A program made the position numbers and the translations under genes. Positions 27,031 through 33,366 of a stretch of 64,000 nucleotides of DNA are shown one piece after another; the first letter of the stretch is position 1; each line of letters starts with the position of its first letter. The stretch comes from CANLBN01 sp050633825 (GTDB lineage Bacteria; Pseudomonadota; Gammaproteobacteria; Pseudomonadales; Cellvibrionaceae): the NCBI GenBank assembly GCA_050633825.1, contig JBOEHG010000015.1, positions 1-64,000 of the forward strand, given 5' to 3'. Under the pieces are notes generated by a model. The model saw nothing but the letters and a program-made list of their open reading frames with translations, was not told the DNA's origin and made no database searches.

Positions 27031-27926
27031 ATGCTTTCACCTTTGTAGTTAAGTGTATGAGTTCTTGATTGTTTGCCTTTTACTTGAGCTAGGTATTGGC
27101 TAAACCAAATACTGCTTAAAACGATCGTAACTCCTATTATTTGTAAAACCGTTAGTGTTTCTCCCAGTAGTAACCACCCGATTACAACCGCCGTGGTTGG
27201 GCTTAGAAAACCCAAAGTTGATGCCACTGTCATATTGATACGAGTCAGCCCTCTAAACCAAATAAAATAGCTTAATGCTGCGCCAATAATGCTGAGCCAG
27301 AGAAACCCCATTAGATTTGCTAGGCTCACGGGAGGCAAAGGAGGTTCTAGCCATATTGCTAGGGGAATAAGTAATATTCCGCCTGCGGTTAATTGCCATG
27401 CGGTGTAAGTAAGCAGCGATGTTGGTGGCTGCCACTTCTTTGTAAGAACCGTGCCAGTCGCCATTGCGCAGGCACTACCAATCCCCGCAATAACACCCAT
27501 AAAGTCCAGTGTTCCCGAAGGTGTTAGTACCAGCAGAGCAACGCCGCCAACACCGGCTGTTGCTGCGAGAATGATTTTTATAGTGATCGTGTTTCCCAAC
27601 AAAAGATAGGCAAGGAAAATAACAACAATAGGCTGCGCTGCCCCGAGTGTTGCCGCTATACCCCCCGGCAGGCGATACGCCGTAATAAAGAGCAATACCC
27701 AAAAAATAGAGAAATTAAGAGCCCCCAAAACAAACATTTTCCACCACCAGTGGCCTTGCGGTAGCTTGCGAACGATCAATAATAAAAATAGTCCCGCAGG
27801 TAAAGCCCGTAACATGGCAGCAGTAATAGGGTAGTCATTCGGTAAAAATTCCGTTGTTACATAATAAGTAGTGCCCCAAATGATGGGCGCCAGAGCGGTT
27901 ATTGCTATATCACGGTATGGATACAT
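27027..27926 (-). CDS. EamA/DMT-family transporter
   Basis: 299 residues, ten hydrophobic helices arranged as two EamA repeats (first about 5-135, second about 145-285). Typical features are IWGTTYYVTTEFLP near the N terminus and GFLSPTTAVVIGWLLLGETL in the second repeat. DMT carriers of this kind export metabolites. Its promoter region contains two copies of a palindrome shared with the divergent MarR gene, so it is probably repressed by that regulator. Confidence 0.9.
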   Translation of the reverse strand: MYPYRDIAITALAPIIWGTTYYVTTEFLPNDYPITAAMLRALPAGLFLLLIVRKLPQGHWWWKMFVLGALNFSIFWVLLFITAYRLPGGIAATLGAAQPIVVIFLAYLLLGNTITIKIILAATAGVGGVALLVLTPSGTLDFMGVIAGIGSACAMATGTVLTKKWQPPTSLLTYTAWQLTAGGILLIPLAIWLEPPLPPVSLANLMGFLWLSIIGAALSYFIWFRGLTRINMTVASTLGFLSPTTAVVIGWLLLGETLTVLQIIGVTIVLSSIWFSQYLAQVKGKQSRTHTLNYKGESI

Positions 27927-27946
27927 AAAAGCCTGTTGATATAATT

Positions 27947-27964
27947 TATCTTGACGTCAAGATA
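27947..27964. promoter_or_regulatory. MarR operator, copy 1
   Basis: Perfect 18-bp palindrome TATCTTGACGTCAAGATA, 20 bases upstream of the EamA gene start. Its 16-base core recurs exactly 28 bases away. Size and symmetry fit a winged-helix MarR dimer. Confidence 0.8.
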
Positions 27965-27975
27965 TCATAATAAAA

Positions 27976-27991
27976 ATCTTGACGTCAAGAT
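27976..27991. promoter_or_regulatory. MarR operator, copy 2
   Basis: Perfect 16-bp palindrome ATCTTGACGTCAAGAT, identical to the core of copy 1; centre-to-centre distance is 28 bases. It lies 22 bases before the marR ATG. Binding by the divergent gene product would control both directions. Confidence 0.8.
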
Positions 27992-28013
27992 AATAGGCAA
28001 AGATAATCTGCGT

Positions 28014-28511
28014 ATGGATCATGTAGATAAAATCATTAAACAGTGGAATCAAGAGCGCCCCGACCTCAATGTTGGCCCTATGGCAACCATTGGTCGTGTA
28101 AAGCGCCTGTCGATATTTTTTACCCGTGAAATGGAAAGAACCTTTGCAGAGTTTGATTTGCACAGCGCGAGTTTTGATGTATTAGCAACTTTACTGCGAT
28201 CAGGTAAGCCATACTGCATGTCACCGGGTGAGCTGATAGCATCCACCATGGTGACATCGGGCACCATGACAAACCGTGTTGATCAGCTGGAAAAGGCTGG
28301 GCTAGTTGTAAGAGTCCAAAGCGAGCAAGATAAACGCAGCATGAAGATCTCGCTCAGTGATAAAGGCTATACATTGATTAATAAAGTTGTAGAGCAACAT
28401 GTCAAAACCCAAGATCAGCTAACGCAGATGCTTTCTCAAAAAGAAAAGCAAACGCTGGATTCACTCTTGCAAAAAATAACGCCGTATTTTGAGAATACAG
28501 ATAATCAATAA
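28014..28511 (+). CDS. MarR-family transcriptional regulator
   Basis: 165 residues. A winged-helix domain spans about residues 35-140: ASFDVLATLLRSG, MSPGELIASTMVTSGTMTNR (recognition helix region), VDQLEKAGLVVRVQSEQDKR (wing with the conserved D-R) and MKISLSDKGYTLI. ATG 28014 is chosen because an upstream in-frame start at 27951 would run through the two operator palindromes. It probably represses the divergent EamA/oxidoreductase operon and itself in response to a small ligand. Confidence 0.92.
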   Translation: MDHVDKIIKQWNQERPDLNVGPMATIGRVKRLSIFFTREMERTFAEFDLHSASFDVLATLLRSGKPYCMSPGELIASTMVTSGTMTNRVDQLEKAGLVVRVQSEQDKRSMKISLSDKGYTLINKVVEQHVKTQDQLTQMLSQKEKQTLDSLLQKITPYFENTDNQ

Positions 28512-28524
28512 GTGCTGCTTAATG

Positions 28525-28565
28525 AGAGTTATTTTTATTAGCATTTGTCACCGACCCCTTTACTT
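28525..28565 (+). repeat. REP/MITE-like element, copy A
   Basis: Shares a core of about 38 bases (TTATTTTTATTAG, TTTGTCAC, CCCCTT) with copies at 31162-31219 and 32020-32075, all in the same orientation. The left arm is degenerate in this copy. It sits between the marR stop and the first cassette. Confidence 0.65.
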
Positions 28566-28598
28566 CGATAAGACCTAAAGAAAAATAATAGGCGCGTG

Positions 28599-28619
28599 AC
28601 GGAAGAATAATGCGCATGC
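28599..28619 (+). repeat. 21-bp direct repeat, first copy
   Basis: Begins ACGGAAGAATA and ends GCGCATGC. It matches 28705-28725 at 19 of 21 positions, 106 bases away. The pair lies just upstream of the first cassette boundary. Confidence 0.7.
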
Positions 28620-28704
28620 GCGTTTACATTCCGAGTCTTTGCTGGTAAAAAGAGCAATAAATCAAATAAAAACAGTGAGTTGAGGTATTTTTCTCGAGAG
28701 AGTT

Positions 28705-28725
28705 ACGGAAGAATATCGCGCATGC
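28705..28725 (+). repeat. 21-bp direct repeat, second copy
   Basis: Partner of 28599-28619, ending 13 bases before the first GTTAGGC core site. Imperfect direct repeats are known in integron attI sites, but I cannot show that this is one. Confidence 0.7.
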
Positions 28726-28738
28726 TCACTATTAAAAT

Positions 28739-28745
28739 GTTAGGC
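28739..28745 (+). other. Integron core site (5' boundary of cassette 1)
   Basis: GTTAGGC, matching the GTTRRRY core where integron recombination cuts after the G. It is the exact complement of the R'' box GCCTAAC of the same cassette at 29088-29094, which is the expected relation if both ends belong to one excised circle. Confidence 0.75.
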
Positions 28746-28754
28746 ACCTTTAAT

Positions 28755-29093
28755 ATGGAAAATTTTTTAAGCCTAGAAAGGTATGACTTGTTGGCTAACG
28801 TAAAAATGATAGAAACCGAATTTTCTGGGCGTAAAACTCCGGTATTCGATAATTATCGTGGCCAATTCTTTTGGCATGTTAACGATGAGAGGTGTACCGA
28901 TTGGTTAGCTGCCTATATCTTCGAGCATGGTGAATTGCACCCAGGCCAAAGTTCTAAATGCAAAATTATTTTAGCAGGTACTATTAAAGAGTTAGCTATT
29001 GGCCAGTTTAAGAATGGTGCTCAATTTGCAATTCGTGAAGGCTCAAGAATCGTGGCTATTGGGTCAATTATAGAGGTAAGCTTAAATGCCTAA
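28755..29093 (+). CDS. Cassette 1: stand-alone EF-Tu domain-3-like protein
   Basis: 112 residues. Residues 23-40 (FSGRKTPVFDNYRGQFFW) and 91-108 (FAIREGSRIVAIGSIIEV) align with EF-Tu domain III, where E. coli EF-Tu has GRHTPFFKGYRPQFYF and FAIREGGRTVGAGVV. HPGQSSKCKIILAG matches the intervening MPGDNIKM strand. The GTPase domain and domain II are absent, and the gene ends inside its own attC (stop at 29091-29093), so it is a complete small gene and not a truncated tuf. ATG 28755 lies ten bases after the cassette boundary at 28739-28745; earlier in-frame starts would cross that boundary. Domain III binds tRNA and the 3' side of the acceptor arm in EF-Tu; a role here is unknown. Confidence 0.82.
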   Translation: MENFLSLERYDLLANVKMIETEFSGRKTPVFDNYRGQFFWHVNDERCTDWLAAYIFEHGELHPGQSSKCKIILAGTIKELAIGQFKNGAQFAIREGSRIVAIGSIIEVSLNA

Positions 29094-29177
29094 CAAGGAG
29101 CAACAATCGCTCCCGTTGGTCGCTGGGACGTCCAAAACGCTCCGCTTTTTTAGCCGCCCCTGTGCACGGCGTTAGGC
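29088..29177 (+). other. attC recombination site 1
   Basis: About 90 bases bounded by GCCTAAC (29088-29094) and GTTAGGC (29171-29177), perfectly complementary 7-base ends, with an imperfectly palindromic interior (AAGGAGC..., ...CCCCTGTGCACGGC). The stop codon of cassette 1 is inside the left end, as is typical for integron cassettes. The next gene starts three bases after it. Confidence 0.9.
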
Positions 29178-29179
29178 AT

Positions 29180-29635
29180 ATGGATGAAATTATATTAGAA
29201 ATATTGGAGGCTTGGAGAAACAAAGGTAATTTTGGTCTTTCAGTTCCGTTTCTATTTGGAGCTTTATGTCAGCATCCAGATCAAACTATGGTTGGCAACG
29301 ATGCGCGCGAGAAGTTTGAGTCATTCATAAATATAATCGGCCAATCAAACAGTATTCTTAGATTAAGTTACTGTGACAAAGCCAATGACTTAATACTTGC
29401 CCCAGTTCATGATGTTCCAGCGGGGTGCAAAAATATAGAATCCACTAGGCTTTGGGTACAACACGATGTTGTGCCTGAAGATGCGGCTACCAAGAAAAGC
29501 CTGCATATTGCTTTGTGGGAAAAATATGGGCTTCATTTAGTGGATAATAATTTTTCATGTACTAATGGTCACTATTACCCATTCAGCAATGAAGACAAGC
29601 TTTTTATTTCTGAGGCTTTCGGCCAAAATGCCTAA
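29180..29635 (+). CDS. Cassette 2: hypothetical protein
   Basis: 151 residues, no family recognised. It is soluble, mixed alpha/beta in appearance, with four Cys residues (ALCQHPD, SYCDKA, AGCKNIE, FSCTNGH) and several His residues, and no signal peptide or membrane helix. ATG 29180 follows the attC end at 29177 by two bases; a GTG at 29162 would start inside the attC. The stop TAA at 29633-29635 lies within the GCCTAAC box of the next attC. Probably a typical integron cassette gene of unknown function. Confidence 0.75.
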   Translation: MDEIILEILEAWRNKGNFGLSVPFLFGALCQHPDQTMVGNDAREKFESFINIIGQSNSILRLSYCDKANDLILAPVHDVPAGCKNIESTRLWVQHDVVPEDAATKKSLHIALWEKYGLHLVDNNFSCTNGHYYPFSNEDKLFISEAFGQNA

Positions 29636-29733
29636 CAAGGTGGTCAATCGGACGCCTTTTCCATTGTTCGTTTTTGTGCTTGAATAGCACAACACTCACA
29701 ATTACAAAGTCGCCGCTTACCACGGCGTTAACT
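29630..29733 (+). other. attC recombination site 2
   Basis: About 104 bases from GCCTAAC (29630-29636) to GTTAACT (29727-29733). GCCTAAC pairs with the GTTAGGC that opens cassette 2 at 29171; the right core GTTAACT instead belongs to cassette 3 and pairs perfectly with AGTTAAC at 30150. The interior has GGTGGT against ACCACGG as inner arms. Confidence 0.87.
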
Positions 29734-29759
29734 GCAAACACATATAGAGAATATACATA

Positions 29760-30155
29760 GTGAAAGAAATAACCAGAATTAATCACCTAGGCTTAAGAGT
29801 TAAGGATTTAGAAACATCCAGAGGATTTTACGAAAAACTAGGGTTTATATTTATAGCTGGTCCAGTCGGGCCAGAACCTGTTGCTATTATGGAACATCCA
29901 TCAGGCGTCAATATAAATTTTATCCTTAATGGCGATGCTAGTTGCACTGAAAACATCCTTATGGATATACCTCAGAAAAATACTGGCTATACCCATGTCG
30001 CACTAGAAGTGACTAACGCCGAATCAGCATTAGAGTCAGTTAAAGAGCTTGGTATTACAATAACTGGAGAAGTTGAATTTGAAGGTGCTAAGTTCTTTTT
30101 TATAAGAGATCCTGATAGTAATGTTATTGAATTTCATCAACCGGCAAGCAGTTAA
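29760..30155 (+). CDS. Cassette 3: VOC-family (glyoxalase/dioxygenase fold) protein
   Basis: 131 residues, one complete VOC module of two beta-alpha-beta-beta-beta units. Metal-ligand-like positions are His in INHLGLRVKDL, a second His in YTHVALEV, and Glu in VIEFHQP. GFYEKLGF and FIRDPDSNVIEFHQ are family hallmarks. VOC proteins include glyoxalase I, fosfomycin-type resistance enzymes and dioxygenases; the exact activity cannot be told. The start is GTG 29760 in a leader of 26 bases from the cassette boundary. The stop TAA lies in the next attC box. Confidence 0.88.
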   Translation: MKEITRINHLGLRVKDLETSRGFYEKLGFIFIAGPVGPEPVAIMEHPSGVNINFILNGDASCTENILMDIPQKNTGYTHVALEVTNAESALESVKELGITITGEVEFEGAKFFFIRDPDSNVIEFHQPASS

Positions 30156-30235
30156 CAAACACATTAAAAAACGCCCACAAAAGGCGTGGGACAGCCTGCG
30201 CGTTGCTCCGGCTTCCCCTTACAACGGCGTTAGCT
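30150..30235 (+). other. attC recombination site 3
   Basis: About 86 bases from AGTTAAC (30150-30156) to GTTAGCT (30229-30235). The left box is the exact complement of the GTTAACT that begins cassette 3. The interior contains ACGCC/GGCGT arms and a GC-rich stretch (CGCGTTGCTCCGGC) common in attC sites. The stop codon of cassette 3 is inside the left box. Confidence 0.82.
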
Positions 30236-30254
30236 TTAATGTGGCTATAAACTG

Positions 30255-30443
30255 ATGCAGAAATATTTAGCATTCAAGTTGTTTTTAGGCGCCTTTTCAA
30301 TTGTTAACGCCTTTTTAACTGTTTCTTTATTTAACTATATCTATGGTGTTGCGGAAGCTGTTCCAGAGTTTGTAAAGCTTATTGGAATAATTTATGTCGG
30401 TATCCCTCTAACTTATCTATATAAAATTATAATAAAGAAATGA
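30255..30443 (+). CDS. Cassette 4: small two-helix membrane protein
   Basis: 62 residues, almost entirely two hydrophobic helices (about 6-28 and 40-56) with a short loop (VAEAVPEF) and a basic C terminus (YKIIIKK). ATG 30255 lies 19 bases after the attC 3 end. No family is recognised. Its size and hydrophobicity recall toxin-like or small stress membrane proteins found in cassette arrays, but that is only a comparison. Confidence 0.65.
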   Translation: MQKYLAFKLFLGAFSIVNAFLTVSLFNYIYGVAEAVPEFVKLIGIIYVGIPLTYLYKIIIKK

Positions 30444-30448
30444 TTTTT

Positions 30449-30522
30449 CTAGGATCAAAGAGTCAGAGTACTTAAAATAAGGAAGAAATTGAGAATCAAG
30501 AACTCTGTCCCTTTGATCTAGG
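30449..30522. repeat. REP-like palindrome inside cassette 4's attC
   Basis: Imperfect 74-base palindrome: CTAGGATCAAAG at the left pairs with CTTTGATCTAGG at the right, and AGAGT with ACTCT inside. CTAGGA also occurs as a direct repeat at both ends (30449-30454 and 30518-30523), which may be a target duplication. It lies where the left half of the fourth attC should be and differs from the element at 28525, 31162 and 32020. Confidence 0.7.
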
Positions 30523-30559
30523 ACGCAGCAACGCTGCTCCGCTTAGCCGAGCATTAGCC
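30523..30559 (+). other. Truncated attC site 4 (right half only)
   Basis: GC-rich attC-like right half with GCAGCAACGCTGC and the core ATTAGCC at 30553-30559, in which the first base of GTTAGCC is changed to A. No R'' box such as AGCTAAC is found after the cassette 4 stop. The site therefore looks broken by the palindrome at 30449-30522. Confidence 0.65.
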
Positions 30560-30579
30560 ACTTTTTTGAATTCGAGTAT

Positions 30580-31164
30580 ATGAATAAATATTTAGCATCA
30601 TCAAAATATATAGACTGGGAAAATCCAAATATATTGGCTCAAGCTAAAGAGCTTGCTAATGGAGTTTCTGATCCAGAGGAGATTGCTCAGAGGTGCTTTG
30701 AGTTTGTTCGTGACGAAATTAGACATAGCTGGGACTACAAGCAAAATCCGGTAACATGTATAGCATCAGATGTTCTCGAATATCGTACAGGTTATTGCTA
30801 CGCAAAAAGCCATTTATTGGCTGCATTACTGCGAGCAAATAAAATTCCTTCGGGCCTATGCTACCAACGCTTAACTATCACAGATGTTCCTCCGTTTTGT
30901 CTTCATGGTCTTAACGCTATTTATTTAGAACGCTATGGTTGGTATCGCGTAGATGCGCGAGGTAATAAACAAGGTGTTTCGGCTGCATTCTGTCCGCCTG
31001 TTGAGAAACTGGCTTTTCCCATCGTAACGTATGGTGAAGCCGATTTACCCGAAATTTGGGCCAAGCCTTTGTCTGTTGTAGTTGATACTCTTTATAACCA
31101 TACAACTTATCAAGAGGTTGCAGATAATTTACCAGACGTCGAACTAGTCACGTCTAAGAAATAA
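30580..31164 (+). CDS. Cassette 5: transglutaminase-like superfamily protein
   Basis: 194 residues. A transglutaminase/protease-like core (PF01841) is visible: VRDEIRHSWDY, then the nucleophile in RTGYCYAKSHLLAALLRA (Cys near residue 69), His in FCLHGLNAIYLE and Asp in WYRVDARGNKQG. The full Cys-His-Asp triad is conserved, so it could be active. There is no signal peptide, so it would act in the cytoplasm, unlike the periplasmic TgpA at the start of the window. ATG 30580 lies 20 bases after the core at 30553-30559. No attC follows the stop; a REP-like element does. Confidence 0.82.
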   Translation: MNKYLASSKYIDWENPNILAQAKELANGVSDPEEIAQRCFEFVRDEIRHSWDYKQNPVTCIASDVLEYRTGYCYAKSHLLAALLRANKIPSGLCYQRLTITDVPPFCLHGLNAIYLERYGWYRVDARGNKQGVSAAFCPPVEKLAFPIVTYGEADLPEIWAKPLSVVVDTLYNHTTYQEVADNLPDVELVTSKK

Positions 31165-31219
31165 AGGAATTGATGACAGATAAGAATTATTTTTATTAGG
31201 ACTTGTCACTGCTACTTTA
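31162..31219 (+). repeat. REP/MITE-like element, copy B
   Basis: Imperfect palindrome whose left end AAAGGAATTGATGACA pairs with TGTCACTGCTACTTT at the right. The core AATTATTTTTATTAGGACTT matches copies A and C. It begins at the stop codon of cassette 5, in the place where its attC should be. Confidence 0.7.
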
Positions 31220-31482
31220 AATCTTTGTTCCAAAAAGCTCTTTAAATTTTCCTGTGTTACGAGTGTTATGGCTTATCAGTTCTATACACTTTTGGTGAAA
31301 AAGCATATACACTTGCCCTTCAGGGCTCACCCTGACTATCATTATTGGACTTTAATGTTTGTATAAATAGGCAAAGCAAGGCCTAGACTTGCTAAAATTT
31401 CAGAATTCGATTATTCGAAGGCTGTTTTTTGCCTAATAACCACTCAATCATTTGAATGGTTTACAAAATATAGAGTTTGAAA
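31220..31482. other. Non-coding spacer before the GNAT gene
   Basis: About 260 bases, AT-rich, without gene, attC core or clear promoter. A weak hairpin-like stretch (CTTGCCCTTCAGGGCTCACCC, near 31313) is present. Confidence 0.45.
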
Positions 31483-31956
31483 ATGTTTAAATCATCTAAT
31501 ATCCGCTCGTTAAAATTATCTGATCTAGCAAAGCTAAAAGTTATACTCGATCAGACTGAATTATTCCCTTCAGAAATGCTTGAAGAAATGGCTAATCCAT
31601 TTTTCCACGATTCAGTCTGTACTGATTTTTGGCAGGTTTATGAGCACAATGGAGAGACTATAGGGTTTCTGTATTGTGTGCAGGAAAGACTTACGGAGGG
31701 CACTTGGAATGTGCTTGCTATTGCAGTTCTCCCGGAGTTTCAACATCAGGGTATAGGAGGGTTACTTATGAGTAATATTGAGCAAATTCTCCAGAGTAGC
31801 AATAGCTCAACCCTATTAGTAGAGACATCTTCGCTTCCCGAATATGGTCGTACAAGAAAGTTTTATGATTCTATCGGTTACCATAAAGAGGCGGTAATAA
31901 GAGATTTTTATGCAAAAGGAGAAGATAAAATTGTATTCTGGAAAAGTCTCAATTAA
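31483..31956 (+). CDS. GNAT-family N-acetyltransferase
   Basis: 157 residues. The acetyl-CoA binding motif A is AIAVLPEFQHQGIGGLLMSN (Q-x-x-G-I-G), followed by LLVETSSLPEYGRTRKFYDS and IGYHKEAVIRDFYAKGEDK, as in GNAT acetyltransferases. The acceptor cannot be predicted. ATG 31483 follows TAGAG at 31471-31475; an in-frame TTG at 31477 is less likely. It lies between two copies of the repeated palindrome but has no attC at either end, so it is not a recognisable cassette. Confidence 0.88.
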   Translation: MFKSSNIRSLKLSDLAKLKVILDQTELFPSEMLEEMANPFFHDSVCTDFWQVYEHNGETIGFLYCVQERLTEGTWNVLAIAVLPEFQHQGIGGLLMSNIEQILQSSNSSTLLVETSSLPEYGRTRKFYDSIGYHKEAVIRDFYAKGEDKIVFWKSLN

Positions 31957-32019
31957 ATTAAGAATTTGACTATAGCAAGTCAAGCAAGATGAAAAATACA
32001 AGGTAATAAGGAGATAAAT

Positions 32020-32075
32020 AAAAGGGGCGATGATAAGTAAGCATTATTTTATTGGAATTTGTCACTGTCCCCTTG
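32020..32075 (+). repeat. REP/MITE-like element, copy C (best preserved)
   Basis: AAAAGGGGCGATGATAAG at the left and TTTGTCACTGTCCCCTT at the right form an imperfect palindrome with AAGGGG/CCCCTT ends; the middle ATTATTTTATTGG is shared with copies A and B. Such GGGGACAG-type palindromes resemble those linked to IS200-like RAYT transposases, but no such gene is present in the window. Confidence 0.7.
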
Positions 32076-32247
32076 AATGGTTGCCCCTCTTAAATAAGGA
32101 GCGTTGTCATTATTTATCGTGATTGGTTTATCAAGACGGGTAAAGCTTAAGAAACTAAGCTGACTCGCAGCTATCGATACGCAACTTTACTAATGTTAGT
32201 CACTGTTTGAGAGATTAGTTTTAAATGGGATTTTTAATGGAGCTTTT

Positions 32248-33321
32248 ATGAGTCAAAGGGTAGCTGGTTTTGATCTTGCCAGAGCGTTAGCTATATTCGG
32301 AATGGTCATTGTTAATTTTAAAATTGTCATGAGTGCAAATACTGGTTCTCAGCTATTGGTAAATGTTGTACAGCTATTTGAAGGTCGAGCCTCTGCGTTG
32401 TTTGTGATTCTTGCCGGTGTAGGAGTGTCGTTTATTACCAATAAGGCAAGGTTATCCAATGATAGACTTTTTATTGTTAAGGGGCGGTTGTTATTAGTAA
32501 AGAGAGGGTTATTACTGATTACTATCGGCCTTATTTACACGCCAATATGGGAGGCTGATATTCTCCATTTTTATGGTTTTTATTTCTTGATAGCGGCTGC
32601 CATATTTACGTTTAATAAAACTACTGTGTTGTTTATTTCAGCATTTATTATGCTGGTGTTTCCAGTTTTAATGTTGTTTTTTAATTATGAGGAGAACTGG
32701 GATTGGGCAACATTAACGTATGAAAATTTATGGTCACTCGATGGAATGATCAGACATATTCTATTTAATGGTTTTCACCCCGTCTTTCCGTGGGCCGCTT
32801 TTTTAGTCTTTGGTATGTGGCTTGGGAGGCAGGATTTATCCCAAGGTTTGATAAGGAAAAAATTACTTCTTTGGTCACTCCTTACGTTGGTTGTTATTGA
32901 ATATAGTTTTTATTGGATAAAAGCAACTGTTGGAGATAGTAGTGTGCTTGAAATGACACCCGAAGAAGTGACATTTTTATTTTCCATATCTATTATACCT
33001 CCGTTACCTCAATATATACTCTCTGCGGCTAGTTCCGCCGTTATAGTATTGATGGCTTGCTTATACTTGTCTGAAAGGTTTTCAGGAAACAATATCATCA
33101 AGTGGCTGTGCCAAACTGGAAAGTTATCTTTAACTTTGTATTTAGCTCACGTAATGATTGGTATGGGCTTTCTTGAAGCTATTGGTCGATTAGAAAACCA
33201 AACCATTAATTTTTCACTATCTAGCGCATTGATATTTTGTATTGTTGGAACAGTTTTTAGTGTTGTATGGCTTAGCTTTTTTAAGACGGGTCCCTTAGAA
33301 TGGGTCTTTCGTAAAGTATAA
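32248..33321 (+). CDS. DUF418-family membrane protein (heparan acetyltransferase-like)
   Basis: 357 residues, about ten hydrophobic helices. The N terminus RVAGFDLARALAIFGMVIVNF and RASALFVILAGVGVSF match the YeiB/DUF418 group with its heparan-alpha-glucosaminide N-acetyltransferase-like half. The C-terminal part WLCQTGKLSLTLYLAHVMIG and FFKTGPLEWVFRK match DUF418. Function unknown; acyl transfer to an envelope glycan is a family-level guess. ATG 32248 follows GGAG at 32239-32242. Confidence 0.87.
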   Translation: MSQRVAGFDLARALAIFGMVIVNFKIVMSANTGSQLLVNVVQLFEGRASALFVILAGVGVSFITNKARLSNDRLFIVKGRLLLVKRGLLLITIGLIYTPIWEADILHFYGFYFLIAAAIFTFNKTTVLFISAFIMLVFPVLMLFFNYEENWDWATLTYENLWSLDGMIRHILFNGFHPVFPWAAFLVFGMWLGRQDLSQGLIRKKLLLWSLLTLVVIEYSFYWIKATVGDSSVLEMTPEEVTFLFSISIIPPLPQYILSAASSAVIVLMACLYLSERFSGNNIIKWLCQTGKLSLTLYLAHVMIGMGFLEAIGRLENQTINFSLSSALIFCIVGTVFSVVWLSFFKTGPLEWVFRKV

Positions 33322-33366
33322 ATAAAGTATAAAGATAAGCCGTATTATTCATTAGGGGGGGATTAA

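Noticed and set aside
28587..28667. Short frame starting at the first direct repeat
   Set aside because: The ATG at 28616 reaches a stop after ten codons; not a gene.
31483..31956. GNAT gene as a sixth integron cassette
   Set aside because: No GTTRRRY core before it and no left box at or after its stop; only the REP-like repeats flank it.
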